Below are positions 30,566 to 39,553 of a DNA stretch of 39,567 bases, in pieces. This DNA comes from an uncultured Candidatus Saccharibacteria bacterium. GTDB lineage: Bacteria; Patescibacteriota; Saccharimonadia; Saccharimonadales; Saccharimonadaceae. The translations under genes and the position numbers were made by a program. The notes beneath the pieces are model-generated. The model worked only from the letters and a program-made list of their open reading frames with translations, did not search any database and was not told the DNA's origin. The DNA is taken from positions 1 to 39,567 of the forward strand of contig CAMZEA010000005.1 in the NCBI GenBank assembly GCA_947305655.1. Reading direction: 5' to 3'. Numbering within the stretch: the first letter of the stretch is position 1; every line of letters begins with the position of its first letter.

Positions 30566-33500
30566 ATGGACTTGCATTTTTACCGAATAATTCTTATACT
30601 TATCTCAAGTGTAGAGGTCAAAACAAAAAACTGCGAAGAAAGATTTGCTATAAAGAGGTTAAAACAGCAGCGTAATTTTTCCTCATGCGTGAAGAGACTC
30701 GCTCTTTGCGGGGTTTTTGCTGTCTTTGCAGCAGGAGCATATTCGCTCGTTTCCTTCTTCGCCTCGGCGCTTGCCGACCCAATCCGCAGCGTCGATATTA
30801 CCTCTCAGAATAAGAGCTTCGAAAGCTACGAATCCGGCGCCTGGAAAGTCACGAAGAGTGCGAAATGGATTGCAAAAGGCAAGGCTCGCATTACCTTGAC
30901 GATCGACTCCATTGCAAAAGACGACGAACGCCCGAAGGATATTCTTCTCGTTCTAGACAACTCCGGTTCCATGCTTGGGCGCCGCCTCGAACAGGCCAAG
31001 CAGGATATTACTAGCCTCGTGACCACTCTTATGACCGAGCGAGATGCGCGCTTCGGCCTCATTACTTTTAATTCGACTTCCACTCTAGTCCACAATCTTA
31101 CCGACGACCGCCAAGCAATTGTCGATAGCATCAACAACCTCGGCGTTTATGGCCAGACCAATTACTATGAAGCTATCCTCAACATGGAGCAGATTTTTGC
31201 AAACTATGACTTCACCGAGGGGCGCCGCCCAATTGTGCTGTTTATGACGGACGGCGAGCCGACCGTCGACGCGCCGCTTCAGATTTCTGAGTATCAGCTA
31301 TTCAAGACGCTTTACCCGGACGTTTCAGTGCGCGGTATTCAGTACGAGATGGGTGACGAAATACGTCAACGCGTAAAGGATATTTCCGACCTACAATGGC
31401 GCGCAGAGATGGACGACCTCAACGACACGCTATGGCGTGCAATCTCGGAGGACTCATTCCTATACGATACTTTCAGGGTCGAAGATTATATCGACGATAC
31501 GTATTACACGATTGATTCGGCAGCCTCGATAAAAGCTTCGCTCGGCTCCTATTCCCTGACCTATGACGGAACGACGCCGAAGGTTACTTGGGATCTCAAT
31601 GGCCTATACCGGAGCGGCACAAAAGAGGCGCTATCGATTGACGTCAATATTCGCGACCAGTATTATGCAGACGACGATGGCCGCTATCCGACCAACAAAC
31701 ATATAGACGTCCGGTCTTCGATTTATGACACGCCAGACGAAAATATTTCGAGCACCAAGACGCCGATTTTGAAGCTAAAATACACTGTTACGAAGAATAA
31801 TAACGTGCCGGATTCGAGCTGCCAGGCGCACGAATCGACGGAAAAATACATCGTCTTTGACCCGGTTGACATGGACTATGAAACCGGCGAATGGTGCAAT
31901 AGTTATTACACGAATGGTTGGGATTTAGGCAACGAAGAAATTATCCGCATGGGCTCCGATTATTTCTTGATGCCCGAAGAGGATGTCGATCTCAAGGCAG
32001 TTTGGCGAAAAGTAACCATCGATAAGTCGATGGATGGCGAGGTCTACACTACGCCAACGGCATTCCTGGAACGAGGCGAGGTCATGAATGTGCGTATAAA
32101 GAATTTGGTTCCGGGCGCGAATGCGACAAGCCACTACCTCGACCACGACACGACCATCAAGGCGTTTAAGCGCGCAACCACGAAGCCAGACGACTTCGAT
32201 ACAAGAAACAAGGTCGAAATCAGCCGCGACGCGTCGCCATTCCCGATTTATGCCTACCTCGGCAACGATGGCGAAACCGTATATTATTGGTCGGATGCGG
32301 AAGTTATCTACCTCTATCCAAATTCGCGCAGTATGTTCGAGTCCTATGACGTGCTCGAAGATATTTCCGGCTTATCAGAGTTCAATGCCACGTCGGCAAC
32401 AACAATGGGCTGGATGTTCAAGCACTGCCACAACCTCAGTGACCTTTCGCCAATTAGCGACTGGGACGTCACGAATGTCTACGAAATGGCCGGTATGTTC
32501 GATGATGCCACTTCGCTCACGGACGTCGACGCATTGGCGGACTGGAGAACACCAATTCTTAACGACGTCGAGTCAATGTTTAACGGTACATCAAACCTCA
32601 CTTCGATTGCCGGATTGCTCGATTGGGGCGTAACTGAGATTACTTCAATCGGAGACCTCTTGAGAGACGCAGTGAAGCTGACCACTCTTCATGGTCTCGA
32701 AAACTGGGGAGTATCAAATGTCACGAATGCGAACAACGCATTCTGGGGCTGCCATACTCTAACCGACATCACGGCCCTAACCGACTGGGTAACGACGAGC
32801 TTTGACAGGATGGAGTACATGTTCAAGGATAATTACGCGCTCGTTAATATTAATCCGTTAACCGGGTGGACGGTAGATAACGTAAAGTCCTTCGAGGGCG
32901 TATTCTCGTTTGCCCAATCCATTACAAATCTCGATGCCCTCGCGGACTGGAACGTCAGCAACGGCGAGAACTTCGCGGCAATGTTTGATCATACCCATTC
33001 CCTCATAGATATTTCGGGCCTGGCGGATTGGCGGCCGACGAACGCGCAAACAATGTTCGGCATGTTCTACGACGCACAATCGCTAACTAGCGCGAGCGGC
33101 CTCAAGGATTGGGATATCGATAATGTTACAGTCCTATCCGATTTCTTTAGAGATTGTTTCTCGCTCACGGATATCGCGGATCTCGCCGGCTGGGCCGACA
33201 ATCTTGAGAGCGTCGAAGCAATCGGCTCGTTCTTCTCCGACGATAAAGAACTAGTTAATATCTCAGCGCTTACCGACTGGGTAATGCCAAATGTTGCCGA
33301 CATGAGTGCAGTCTTCCGCGGAACGAAGAAGATTGCAGACTATAACCCAATTTCTGGCTGGAATACCAGCAAGGTAACAGATATGGAGGCGATGTTCGGC
33401 TGGTCGAATATGAGCGACTTGAACGCCATCCGAAACTGGGATGTTTCGAAGGTCGAAACTATGAAGTTCCTCTTCCACAACTGTCCACAGATTACGACTC

Positions 33501-33943
33501 TTGAGCCAATCGAAAATTGGAACGTCGTAAGCCTCAAAGATATTAACGGCATCTTCCGCTATCTCGAAAACGTAACTACGCTCGAACCAATGAGAGCTTG
33601 GGGAGCGAAACTCAGCAATCATCTCATCGATACACAGTACGCTTTCGAAGGTATGACGAGCGTGACCGACATTTCTCCGTTCTCGACCTGGGACGTCTCG
33701 AACGTAACGAGCCTAGCTGGCATGTTTGGCGGCATCCATATGACCAATCTATCCGCACTCTCCGGTTGGAATGTCAGCAATGTCACAGACTTCAGCAATA
33801 TGTTCCAGTATTGTAAGTTCCTCACTACCGCTCTCGACATCGAGAGTTGGGCACCAATGATCCAAGACCAGGCCAACTTCGAGGAAATGTTCCTAGAAGT
33901 GCCTCTAGATCGCAGTCTCCTCCCATCTTGGTACGAAGAATAA
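30566..33943 (+). CDS. vWA-domain surface protein with DUF285 (BspA-like) repeats
   Basis: 1125 residues from the first ATG. The hydrophobic export segment is at about 45-72, with a likely cleavage after ASALA. A von Willebrand factor A domain (about 130-300) carries an intact metal site: DNSGSM (DxSxS), GQTNYYEA and FMTDGEP. A beta-rich region follows (about 300-590). From about 600 to 1110 come roughly fifteen DUF285-type repeats with units like NVTSLAGMFGG and ISGWNTSKVTDMEAMF. It probably binds a partner through the vWA metal site. No C-terminal sorting signal or membrane helix is seen, as it ends in LPSWYEE. The true start may be the GTG that begins KRLALCGVF, which would give a normal signal peptide. 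The ATG at 30566 gives a 45-residue basic lead. Confidence 0.88.
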   Translation: MDLHFYRIILILISSVEVKTKNCEERFAIKRLKQQRNFSSCVKRLALCGVFAVFAAGAYSLVSFFASALADPIRSVDITSQNKSFESYESGAWKVTKSAKWIAKGKARITLTIDSIAKDDERPKDILLVLDNSGSMLGRRLEQAKQDITSLVTTLMTERDARFGLITFNSTSTLVHNLTDDRQAIVDSINNLGVYGQTNYYEAILNMEQIFANYDFTEGRRPIVLFMTDGEPTVDAPLQISEYQLFKTLYPDVSVRGIQYEMGDEIRQRVKDISDLQWRAEMDDLNDTLWRAISEDSFLYDTFRVEDYIDDTYYTIDSAASIKASLGSYSLTYDGTTPKVTWDLNGLYRSGTKEALSIDVNIRDQYYADDDGRYPTNKHIDVRSSIYDTPDENISSTKTPILKLKYTVTKNNNVPDSSCQAHESTEKYIVFDPVDMDYETGEWCNSYYTNGWDLGNEEIIRMGSDYFLMPEEDVDLKAVWRKVTIDKSMDGEVYTTPTAFLERGEVMNVRIKNLVPGANATSHYLDHDTTIKAFKRATTKPDDFDTRNKVEISRDASPFPIYAYLGNDGETVYYWSDAEVIYLYPNSRSMFESYDVLEDISGLSEFNATSATTMGWMFKHCHNLSDLSPISDWDVTNVYEMAGMFDDATSLTDVDALADWRTPILNDVESMFNGTSNLTSIAGLLDWGVTEITSIGDLLRDAVKLTTLHGLENWGVSNVTNANNAFWGCHTLTDITALTDWVTTSFDRMEYMFKDNYALVNINPLTGWTVDNVKSFEGVFSFAQSITNLDALADWNVSNGENFAAMFDHTHSLIDISGLADWRPTNAQTMFGMFYDAQSLTSASGLKDWDIDNVTVLSDFFRDCFSLTDIADLAGWADNLESVEAIGSFFSDDKELVNISALTDWVMPNVADMSAVFRGTKKIADYNPISGWNTSKVTDMEAMFGWSNMSDLNAIRNWDVSKVETMKFLFHNCPQITTLEPIENWNVVSLKDINGIFRYLENVTTLEPMRAWGAKLSNHLIDTQYAFEGMTSVTDISPFSTWDVSNVTSLAGMFGGIHMTNLSALSGWNVSNVTDFSNMFQYCKFLTTALDIESWAPMIQDQANFEEMFLEVPLDRSLLPSWYEE

Positions 33944-33967
33944 GCACTATCTGTTTCTCCAGAGTAT

Positions 33968-33975
33968 GCTATAAT
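33968..33975 (+). promoter_or_regulatory. Extended -10 promoter of the aquaporin-family gene
   Basis: TGCTATAAT with its hexamer at 33970-33975 predicts a leader of about 22 nt. That leader carries a strong AAAGGAGG (33992-33999) before the ATG at 34004. Confidence 0.7.
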
Positions 33976-34003
33976 AGATGCATATACTTTAAAAGGAGGT
34001 GTA

Positions 34004-35026
34004 ATGGCTACAACTAAAGCCAAGTCGACCAAGAAGCCTGCTGCCAAGAAGATTGCAGCAAAGAAGCCGGCTCCAAAGTCGAAAACTACAGCCAAGGCCG
34101 CGAAAGTTGCTCCAAAGGCAGCCGCAGTCAAGGCGACAAAGGTGGGCGCAGTAAAAACCAAGATCGTCTCCGAGAAATCTACGACCGGGAAGAAGAATCC
34201 AGTCAAAGAGTTCTTTGCTCGTAAGGGCGATCCAAACGAAAACATTCTAACAATTTTCAAAGATACCAAGATTATTGGCGCTTTGATTGGCGAAATCATC
34301 GGTACGGGCCTCGTTACCGCCGTTGCTTTGACGCTCGGCCTAACTAACCCGCTCTATTTGGTTTTCTCTTATATCGGCATCACGGCTGCGGTCTTCGCAC
34401 TTTCCGGTGCCCATATTAACCCAATCATTACCGCCGGTATGATGGCTAGCCGTCGCGTTTCAGCGATTCGCGGTGTGCTCTACATCATCGCACAGCTCCT
34501 CGGCGCATGGCTTGGCTTCATGATTATCAATGCGTTCTATAATGCCGGCATCGCAAGCGGCAATATTACCGCAGAGACCATGATGCTTCCAACGCTAACG
34601 TCCGCCGATAGCCTAAACGCTACTACGGAAGGGTTTAGCTTCTTCTGGGCAATTACGCTGGTTGAGTTCATCGGCGCAATCATCATCGCGTTCTTCTTTG
34701 CACGCGCGCTCGAGTTTAAGCGTGGCGCCTTTACTTTCGCAGCTGTTGTTGCGGGCGGCATTTTCTTTGCGTTCTTGTTCGCATATCTTATTGCCGCTAA
34801 ATTCCTCGGCATTAATCCAGATGCAACGCCAATCAACATCATGAACCCAGCAGCCGCATTCATGTACGGCCTGCTCCCATCGAACGCCGAAGGCTTTGAC
34901 GCGCTCATGGGTCAGCTCTGGCCAATGTTGACTACCTACGTCATCTTCCCAGTGCTTGGTGGCGTACTTGGCTTCTATCTTTCCGACTTTGCAAACAAGC
35001 TCAGCGGCAAAGAGCTCAAAGCCTAA
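34004..35026 (+). CDS. MIP/aquaporin-family channel with a Lys/Ala-rich N-terminal tail
   Basis: 340 residues. The first about 70 are a histone H1-like tail of Lys, Ala and Pro. The membrane domain (about 85-338) has six helices in the MIP pattern, with two half-helix loops: SGAHINPIITAG and INIMNPAAAF. The first loop has NPI instead of NPA. The second keeps NPA, but the next residue is Ala where most members have the selectivity-filter Arg. MIP channels pass water or small neutral solutes; the altered filter suggests a wider or different pore. A strong AAAGGAGG precedes the ATG. The tail would lie in the cytoplasm if the topology is standard, and it could contact DNA, RNA or acidic lipids. 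Confidence 0.88.
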   Translation: MATTKAKSTKKPAAKKIAAKKPAPKSKTTAKAAKVAPKAAAVKATKVGAVKTKIVSEKSTTGKKNPVKEFFARKGDPNENILTIFKDTKIIGALIGEIIGTGLVTAVALTLGLTNPLYLVFSYIGITAAVFALSGAHINPIITAGMMASRRVSAIRGVLYIIAQLLGAWLGFMIINAFYNAGIASGNITAETMMLPTLTSADSLNATTEGFSFFWAITLVEFIGAIIIAFFFARALEFKRGAFTFAAVVAGGIFFAFLFAYLIAAKFLGINPDATPINIMNPAAAFMYGLLPSNAEGFDALMGQLWPMLTTYVIFPVLGGVLGFYLSDFANKLSGKELKA

Positions 35027-35046
35027 AAACCGTTCAAAAGATTCGA

Positions 35047-35076
35047 AAATACCGATCTTCCGAGGTCGGTATTTTT
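35047..35076 (+). terminator. Intrinsic terminator after the aquaporin-family gene
   Basis: AATACCGA (35048-35055) and TCGGTATT (35066-35073) pair, with a T run after. Confidence 0.85.
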
Positions 35077-35117
35077 GCTACCCCACCCCTGTCCGATTTG
35101 ACTATCTCGCTTATGTA

Positions 35118-35126
35118 TGCTATAAT
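35118..35126 (+). promoter_or_regulatory. Extended -10 promoter of the 44-residue protein
   Basis: TGCTATAAT with its hexamer at 35121-35126, giving a leader of about 38 nt with AAAGGAGG before the start at 35171. Confidence 0.7.
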
Positions 35127-35170
35127 TAGAAGATGGTCTTCAATACTTGGGGAAAGGAGGTATAAAAGAC

Positions 35171-35305
35171 ATGCACGACGACAGTGACGTTTATCGGAGT
35201 AAAAAACACAAACGCCGCAATAGAATGGCTAGAAGGTTATATCTAGCCACAGCCGTGCTGCTCGCGCTTGAAATCGTAGCCCTTACGATTTCTTATCTTG
35301 CATAG
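35171..35305 (+). CDS. Small single-helix membrane protein (44 residues)
   Basis: A short frame from ATG 35171 to TAG 35303-35305. The N-terminal half is polar and very basic (MHDDSDVYRSKKHKRRNRMA). The C-terminal half (about 24-44) is a membrane helix, LYLATAVLLALEIVALTISY. Coding status is supported by its own extended -10 promoter, a strong AAAGGAGG 10 nt upstream, and a terminator after the stop. I do not know its function. Small proteins of this type often modulate a membrane complex, and none can be named here. Confidence 0.7.
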   Translation: MHDDSDVYRSKKHKRRNRMARRLYLATAVLLALEIVALTISYLA

Positions 35306-35332
35306 GGTTGCGATTCAGCTTTGGGCAAAATG

Positions 35333-35360
35333 CCCCGCCGGGTTCCCCGGCGGGGTTAAA
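35333..35360. terminator. GC-rich terminator between the small membrane protein and the M16 peptidase
   Basis: CCCCGCCGG (35333-35341) and CCGGCGGGG (35347-35355) pair perfectly around a 5-nt loop. T-rich sequence follows on the plus strand and a shorter T run on the minus strand. Confidence 0.85.
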
Positions 35361-35362
35361 TT

Positions 35363-36640
35363 TTATACCGTTCCGAGGATGCGATTCCAGAGTTCGTCGA
35401 GTTCGGCCTTATTGATAGTGCCGACGGTCGCGAGACCAGAGATGCCGGATTGCATGAAGAGGCGCGCGAGCTGGACGATAGAGCTCTTGTCGATGTTCTC
35501 AACCATCTTAACCGCATCAGACATCGGCTCGTAGCGGCCGGTCGTAATATAGTCTTTGAGATAGTAATTACTGATTTGCTCGGCAGTCTGAGCGAGCATT
35601 TGTTGGCGTCCGAGCGCATAGCTCTTTGCGGCAGCAATGTCGGCCTCGCTAATGTCGCCATTAATCACCTTGCCGAGCTCGACTGCAATGAGGTCAAAGA
35701 GGTCGGTGGCATTTTCGGAGTTCACTTCCCCGTCGAAATCCCAAGTACTGGACCAGCGATCCGATTCGGTCTGCGAGCCCATGCCGTAAACAATGCCACG
35801 CTTTCGGGCCTTGCCAAAAATTTTACTGCTCATCGTGCCGTTCAGGATGTGGTTGAGGCAGCCCATAGCGTACTGCTCCGATGGCTCGAGTGGGCGATTT
35901 AGGACAAACGAAAAGCCAAAGCACATGTTGCTGGCATCTTTGCGACGAATAACAACCGGGTCGGTAGCTTGATAATCAGAATGCGGGATTTCAAATTTCT
36001 CGCCTGGCTTCAAATCCCAGTTTTCGAGCATATTAATAATCTTGCGCTTGCGGCCGTGGAGATTGCCGGTAATGATGAACTGCATATTATTCGCGGTATG
36101 AGTACGATGATGGTGGTCGCGAATGTCTTTTAGCTCGATGCCGCTTATTGTCTTGAGGCGCTCGCCGTAAGTCAGAACATTCTCGCCCAGCGATTGTTGA
36201 AGCTTCGGCCAAATCAGGCGCGAATAATCGTTCTGGTAGCCGGTAAGCTCAGAGCGAACATTGCCTTTTTCTGAGGCTAGCTCTTCCTCGCAGAAGCGAG
36301 GCTTTGCGACGGCAAGTTCCTGAAGGCCCAAAATGCGCTCCCATTCGAAGTCGGCGCATTCAGTCTCGTAACAAATGAAATAGTCAGAAGTCCAGGCATT
36401 GTGATAGGCGCCATTTTTCGTAAACTCAGCTTCATAAGCCTGTTCGTCGCGGTACTCGGCGTTGCGACCGAAGGCCATATGCTCCATGAGGTGGGCGACT
36501 TCATAAATCTCAGGATTCTTTACGAAGCGATTGCCGGCACGGAAAATAATCCGGATGTTGAGAACCGGCGATTCCGGCGCATCAATCAAAAGCCCCCGCC
36601 CACCAGATTTGAGCTTAACTTCTTCTACTACGTGCTTCAA
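35363..36640 (-). CDS. M16 family zinc metallopeptidase
   Basis: 425 residues matching the M16 (pitrilysin/processing peptidase) family. The inverted zinc motif is EVAHLMEHMAFG (His50, Glu53, His54), with the third ligand expected in CEEELASEKGNVRSEL further on. N- and C-terminal halves follow the usual repeat fold, and the C-terminal part includes the region around RKRGIVYGMGSQ that is typical of the second half. The start codon is TTG at 36640, placed directly after the SecA stop codon (TAA then TTG), with AAAAGGT upstream inside secA. It therefore depends on secA transcription. The protein has no signal peptide. A role in degrading peptides, such as signal peptides left from export, is suggested only by its position. 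Confidence 0.9.
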   Translation of the reverse strand: MKHVVEEVKLKSGGRGLLIDAPESPVLNIRIIFRAGNRFVKNPEIYEVAHLMEHMAFGRNAEYRDEQAYEAEFTKNGAYHNAWTSDYFICYETECADFEWERILGLQELAVAKPRFCEEELASEKGNVRSELTGYQNDYSRLIWPKLQQSLGENVLTYGERLKTISGIELKDIRDHHHRTHTANNMQFIITGNLHGRKRKIINMLENWDLKPGEKFEIPHSDYQATDPVVIRRKDASNMCFGFSFVLNRPLEPSEQYAMGCLNHILNGTMSSKIFGKARKRGIVYGMGSQTESDRWSSTWDFDGEVNSENATDLFDLIAVELGKVINGDISEADIAAAKSYALGRQQMLAQTAEQISNYYLKDYITTGRYEPMSDAVKMVENIDKSSIVQLARLFMQSGISGLATVGTINKAELDELWNRILGTV

Positions 36641-39538
36641 TTATCTACGACCTTTTTTCTTGTTCTGGCGAGCTTGCTTTTTGGATTTTCTAGCGGCGTT
36701 GCGTTTAGCATTGCGGTTGGCGTTAGAACCAGAGCCTTTTTTGCTATTGCCGACATTACTTTGGTGCTCGGCAGCTTTACCTACGCCGTGTTCATCTTTC
36801 GTAAATTCATCGTCCATATTCTTGACGCCACCAGAAATTTCGTTGACGCCTTTTTCGGTAGCGCCTTCGGCCATCTTGGTAAGCTCAGTGTCATACTTGT
36901 CATCGGAAACTTCGGCAACTTCTTGCAAGCGGAGCGAGAGGAGAATCTTCATCACTTCCTCGCGGAGTGCGCGCTGGAGACCATCGAAGAGCTTCTGGGA
37001 TTCAGAGCGATACTCGACAAGCGGATCACGCTGGCCGACGCTGCGCCAATGAATACCCTCGCGGAGATGCTGCATATTTTCGAGGTGCTGCATCCAGAGC
37101 GTATCGAGAACATTAAGGTAAACTTCACGCTCAATCTTGCGCATAGTATCTTCGCCAAATTCGAGCTCTTTGTCGCGGTACATCTCTTCGATTGCGGCGA
37201 CGGCAAGCTTATTGCGGTCTTTTTCGCGGCGCATGAGGCCAATGGATTCGATGAGATCGTCGTCGAGATCAAAGACGGCTTTGAAATTTTCGACAAACTT
37301 CTTGTTCACGCGAGAGCTGAACTGAACAAGCTCGGCAATTTCGTCTTTGTAGAGGCGAGTAATCTCTGGGCGAATGTTGTCGCCATCGAGAATCTTGCGA
37401 CGCATCGTGTAGACGACCTTGCGGTGACGGTTAATGACGTTATCGTACTGGACGACGTTCTTGCGGGAGTCGAAGTTGAAGCCTTCGATGCGTTTCTGAG
37501 CAGACTCCAAGGTCTTACTTACCATGCGGTTCCTAAGTGGCATATCGTCATCGACGCCGAGGCGCTTCATAATCATAGAGATACGATCGCCTTGGAAGAT
37601 GCGCATGAGGTCGTCTTCGCAAGATACAAAGAACTGGGTAGTACCTGGATCGCCCTGGCGGCCACCACGACCACGGAGCTGGTTATCGACGCGGCGAGAA
37701 TCATGACGAGCGGTGCCAATCACAGCGAGACCGCCGAGTTCAACAACGCCCTTGCCAAGTTTAATATCGGTACCACGACCTGCCATGTTGGTCGCGAGGG
37801 TGACTGCGCCCTTTTCGCCAGCCTTGGCAATAATCGCAGCCTCACGCTCGTTGTTCTTTGCGTTCAAAATCTCAAACGGGATGCCTTCCTTTTCAAGGTA
37901 GGCAGCAATGCGTTCGTTGTTGGCGATAGAATCAGAGCCAACGAGCACTGGCTGGCCCTTTTTGTGGAAGTACTTAATTTCATCAGCAATCGCTTTAAGC
38001 TTCGCAGCTTCGGTGCGGTAAATCAAGTCGTCCTTGTCGACGCGAATGATCGGCTTGTTTGGCGGAATTTGAATTACGTCGAGTGCGTAAATCTGCTGGA
38101 ATTCCTCTGCCTCAGTGAACGCCGTACCGGTCATACCGGAAAGCTTATTGTAGAGACGGAAGAAATTCTGGAAGGAAATCGTCGCGAGGGTCGTAGATTC
38201 TTCGCGAACCTGGACGCCTTCCTTGGCCTCAATAGCCTGGTGAAGACCTTCGTTGTAGCGGCGACCGTGCATGAGACGGCCGGTATGTTCATCGACGATC
38301 ATAACTTCGCCGGAGTTCGTAACGACGTAATCCTTGTCACGCTTAAAGAGAGTCTCTGCGCGGAGAGCCTGCTCGAGGTGATAGACAATACGTGTATTCT
38401 CGGTGCTGTAGAGAGTTTCTACGCCAAGAATCTTCTGAACTTTATCGACGCCAGCGTCAGTGAGGGAAACCGTGCGACGTTTTTCGTCTACAATATAATC
38501 TTCATCAGCGAGCTGAGCGCAAACCTTAGCGAACTGATAGTAGCTCTCTGGGTTGTCCGCAGCTGGCGCGGAAATAATAAGTGGGGTACGAGCCTCATCG
38601 ATCAAGATTGAGTCGACCTCATCGACGATCGCGAAGTTGAGTTCGCGCTGGCGGAGATACTCAGCGTCCTTCACCATGTTATCGCGGAGATAATCGAAGC
38701 CGAATTCATTGTTCGTACCGTAGGTAATATCGCAAAGATATGCTTCCTTGCGGGTGCATGGCTCGAGATGGCGCATGCGCGGATCATCGTGATCCTCATT
38801 TTCATAAGCCTTGTTGTAGCGGAAGCTTGCTTCGTTGACGATAACACCGACAGATAGGCCGAGGAAGTCATAGAGTTCGCCCATCCAGCCAGCGTCGCGC
38901 TGAGCAAGATAATCGTTAACGGTCACAATGTGGACACCGCGTCCAGTCAAAGCATTAAGATATGCCGGTAAAGTAGCAACGAGAGTTTTACCTTCACCAG
39001 TTTTCATTTCGGCAACGTTGCCTTCATGGAGCACAATACCGCCGATGAGCTGAACGTCGAATGGACGGAGCTTCAAAACGCGGTCGCTTGCCTCGCGAAC
39101 GAGCGCAAATGCCTCTGGCAAAATCTGATCGAGCACCTTATTGTCGGCAGCAATGCGAGCCTTTTTGTCGATTTTCTTTGGAGCTTTTTTGTCGTCTTTT
39201 TTCGCCTTTTTGCCCTTAACTTTCTCTACGGCTTTTTCGGCCTGAGCCTGCTTGTTGAGCTTGTCGAAACGAGCTTTTAGTTTTTCGGTCTGAGCGGCAA
39301 GTTCTTTCTTGTCCATCTTGGCGTATTTTGGCCCGAGCTTATTAATCTCATCGACGCGCTTTTTCAAACGATGAAGAGTTTTCTTCTGTGCATCACCAAA
39401 AATATGCTGCAAAACTTTGGTCGTTGCGGTTTTATCGGCAAGTTTGTCGGTAGGTTTTTTGTCTTTAGGAGCCTTTTTGACTTTTGGAGCCTTGGCTACT
39501 TTTTCCACCCTTTTCTTATCTGACTTCCTCTCTTTCAT
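36641..39538 (-). CDS. secA: Preprotein translocase ATPase SecA
   Basis: 965 residues: the Sec motor that pushes unfolded proteins through SecYEG. Walker A is in AEMKTGEGKTLVATLP (GEGKT at 181-185), the DEAD-type box is VDEVDSILIDEARTPLIIS, and the preprotein cross-linking and second ATPase domains follow, with MTGTAFTEAEEF and TNMAGRGTDI. Compared with E. coli SecA, the N-terminus is longer by about 70-80 residues. A Lys-rich extension (1-40) and a Lys-rich insert (about 95-130) account for this. The C-terminus is a basic tail (KKQARQNKKKGRR) and lacks the zinc-binding SEC-C motif. TGGTATACT lies 6 nt before the ATG at 39538, so translation is probably leaderless. The M16 gene follows without a gap. 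Confidence 0.97.
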   Translation of the reverse strand: MKERKSDKKRVEKVAKAPKVKKAPKDKKPTDKLADKTATTKVLQHIFGDAQKKTLHRLKKRVDEINKLGPKYAKMDKKELAAQTEKLKARFDKLNKQAQAEKAVEKVKGKKAKKDDKKAPKKIDKKARIAADNKVLDQILPEAFALVREASDRVLKLRPFDVQLIGGIVLHEGNVAEMKTGEGKTLVATLPAYLNALTGRGVHIVTVNDYLAQRDAGWMGELYDFLGLSVGVIVNEASFRYNKAYENEDHDDPRMRHLEPCTRKEAYLCDITYGTNNEFGFDYLRDNMVKDAEYLRQRELNFAIVDEVDSILIDEARTPLIISAPAADNPESYYQFAKVCAQLADEDYIVDEKRRTVSLTDAGVDKVQKILGVETLYSTENTRIVYHLEQALRAETLFKRDKDYVVTNSGEVMIVDEHTGRLMHGRRYNEGLHQAIEAKEGVQVREESTTLATISFQNFFRLYNKLSGMTGTAFTEAEEFQQIYALDVIQIPPNKPIIRVDKDDLIYRTEAAKLKAIADEIKYFHKKGQPVLVGSDSIANNERIAAYLEKEGIPFEILNAKNNEREAAIIAKAGEKGAVTLATNMAGRGTDIKLGKGVVELGGLAVIGTARHDSRRVDNQLRGRGGRQGDPGTTQFFVSCEDDLMRIFQGDRISMIMKRLGVDDDMPLRNRMVSKTLESAQKRIEGFNFDSRKNVVQYDNVINRHRKVVYTMRRKILDGDNIRPEITRLYKDEIAELVQFSSRVNKKFVENFKAVFDLDDDLIESIGLMRREKDRNKLAVAAIEEMYRDKELEFGEDTMRKIEREVYLNVLDTLWMQHLENMQHLREGIHWRSVGQRDPLVEYRSESQKLFDGLQRALREEVMKILLSLRLQEVAEVSDDKYDTELTKMAEGATEKGVNEISGGVKNMDDEFTKDEHGVGKAAEHQSNVGNSKKGSGSNANRNAKRNAARKSKKQARQNKKKGRR

Positions 39539-39544
39539 TGTTCC

Positions 39545-39553
39545 AGTATACCA
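39545..39553 (-). promoter_or_regulatory. Extended -10 promoter of secA (leaderless)
   Basis: TGGTATACT on the minus strand with its hexamer at 39550-39545 and exactly 6 nt to the ATG at 39538. Confidence 0.65.

Noticed and set aside
36401-38611. A 736-codon plus-strand open frame
   Set aside because: It lies wholly antisense to secA and the M16 gene, which have clear family motifs. Its protein has no recognisable domain and arises from the codon pattern of the real genes.
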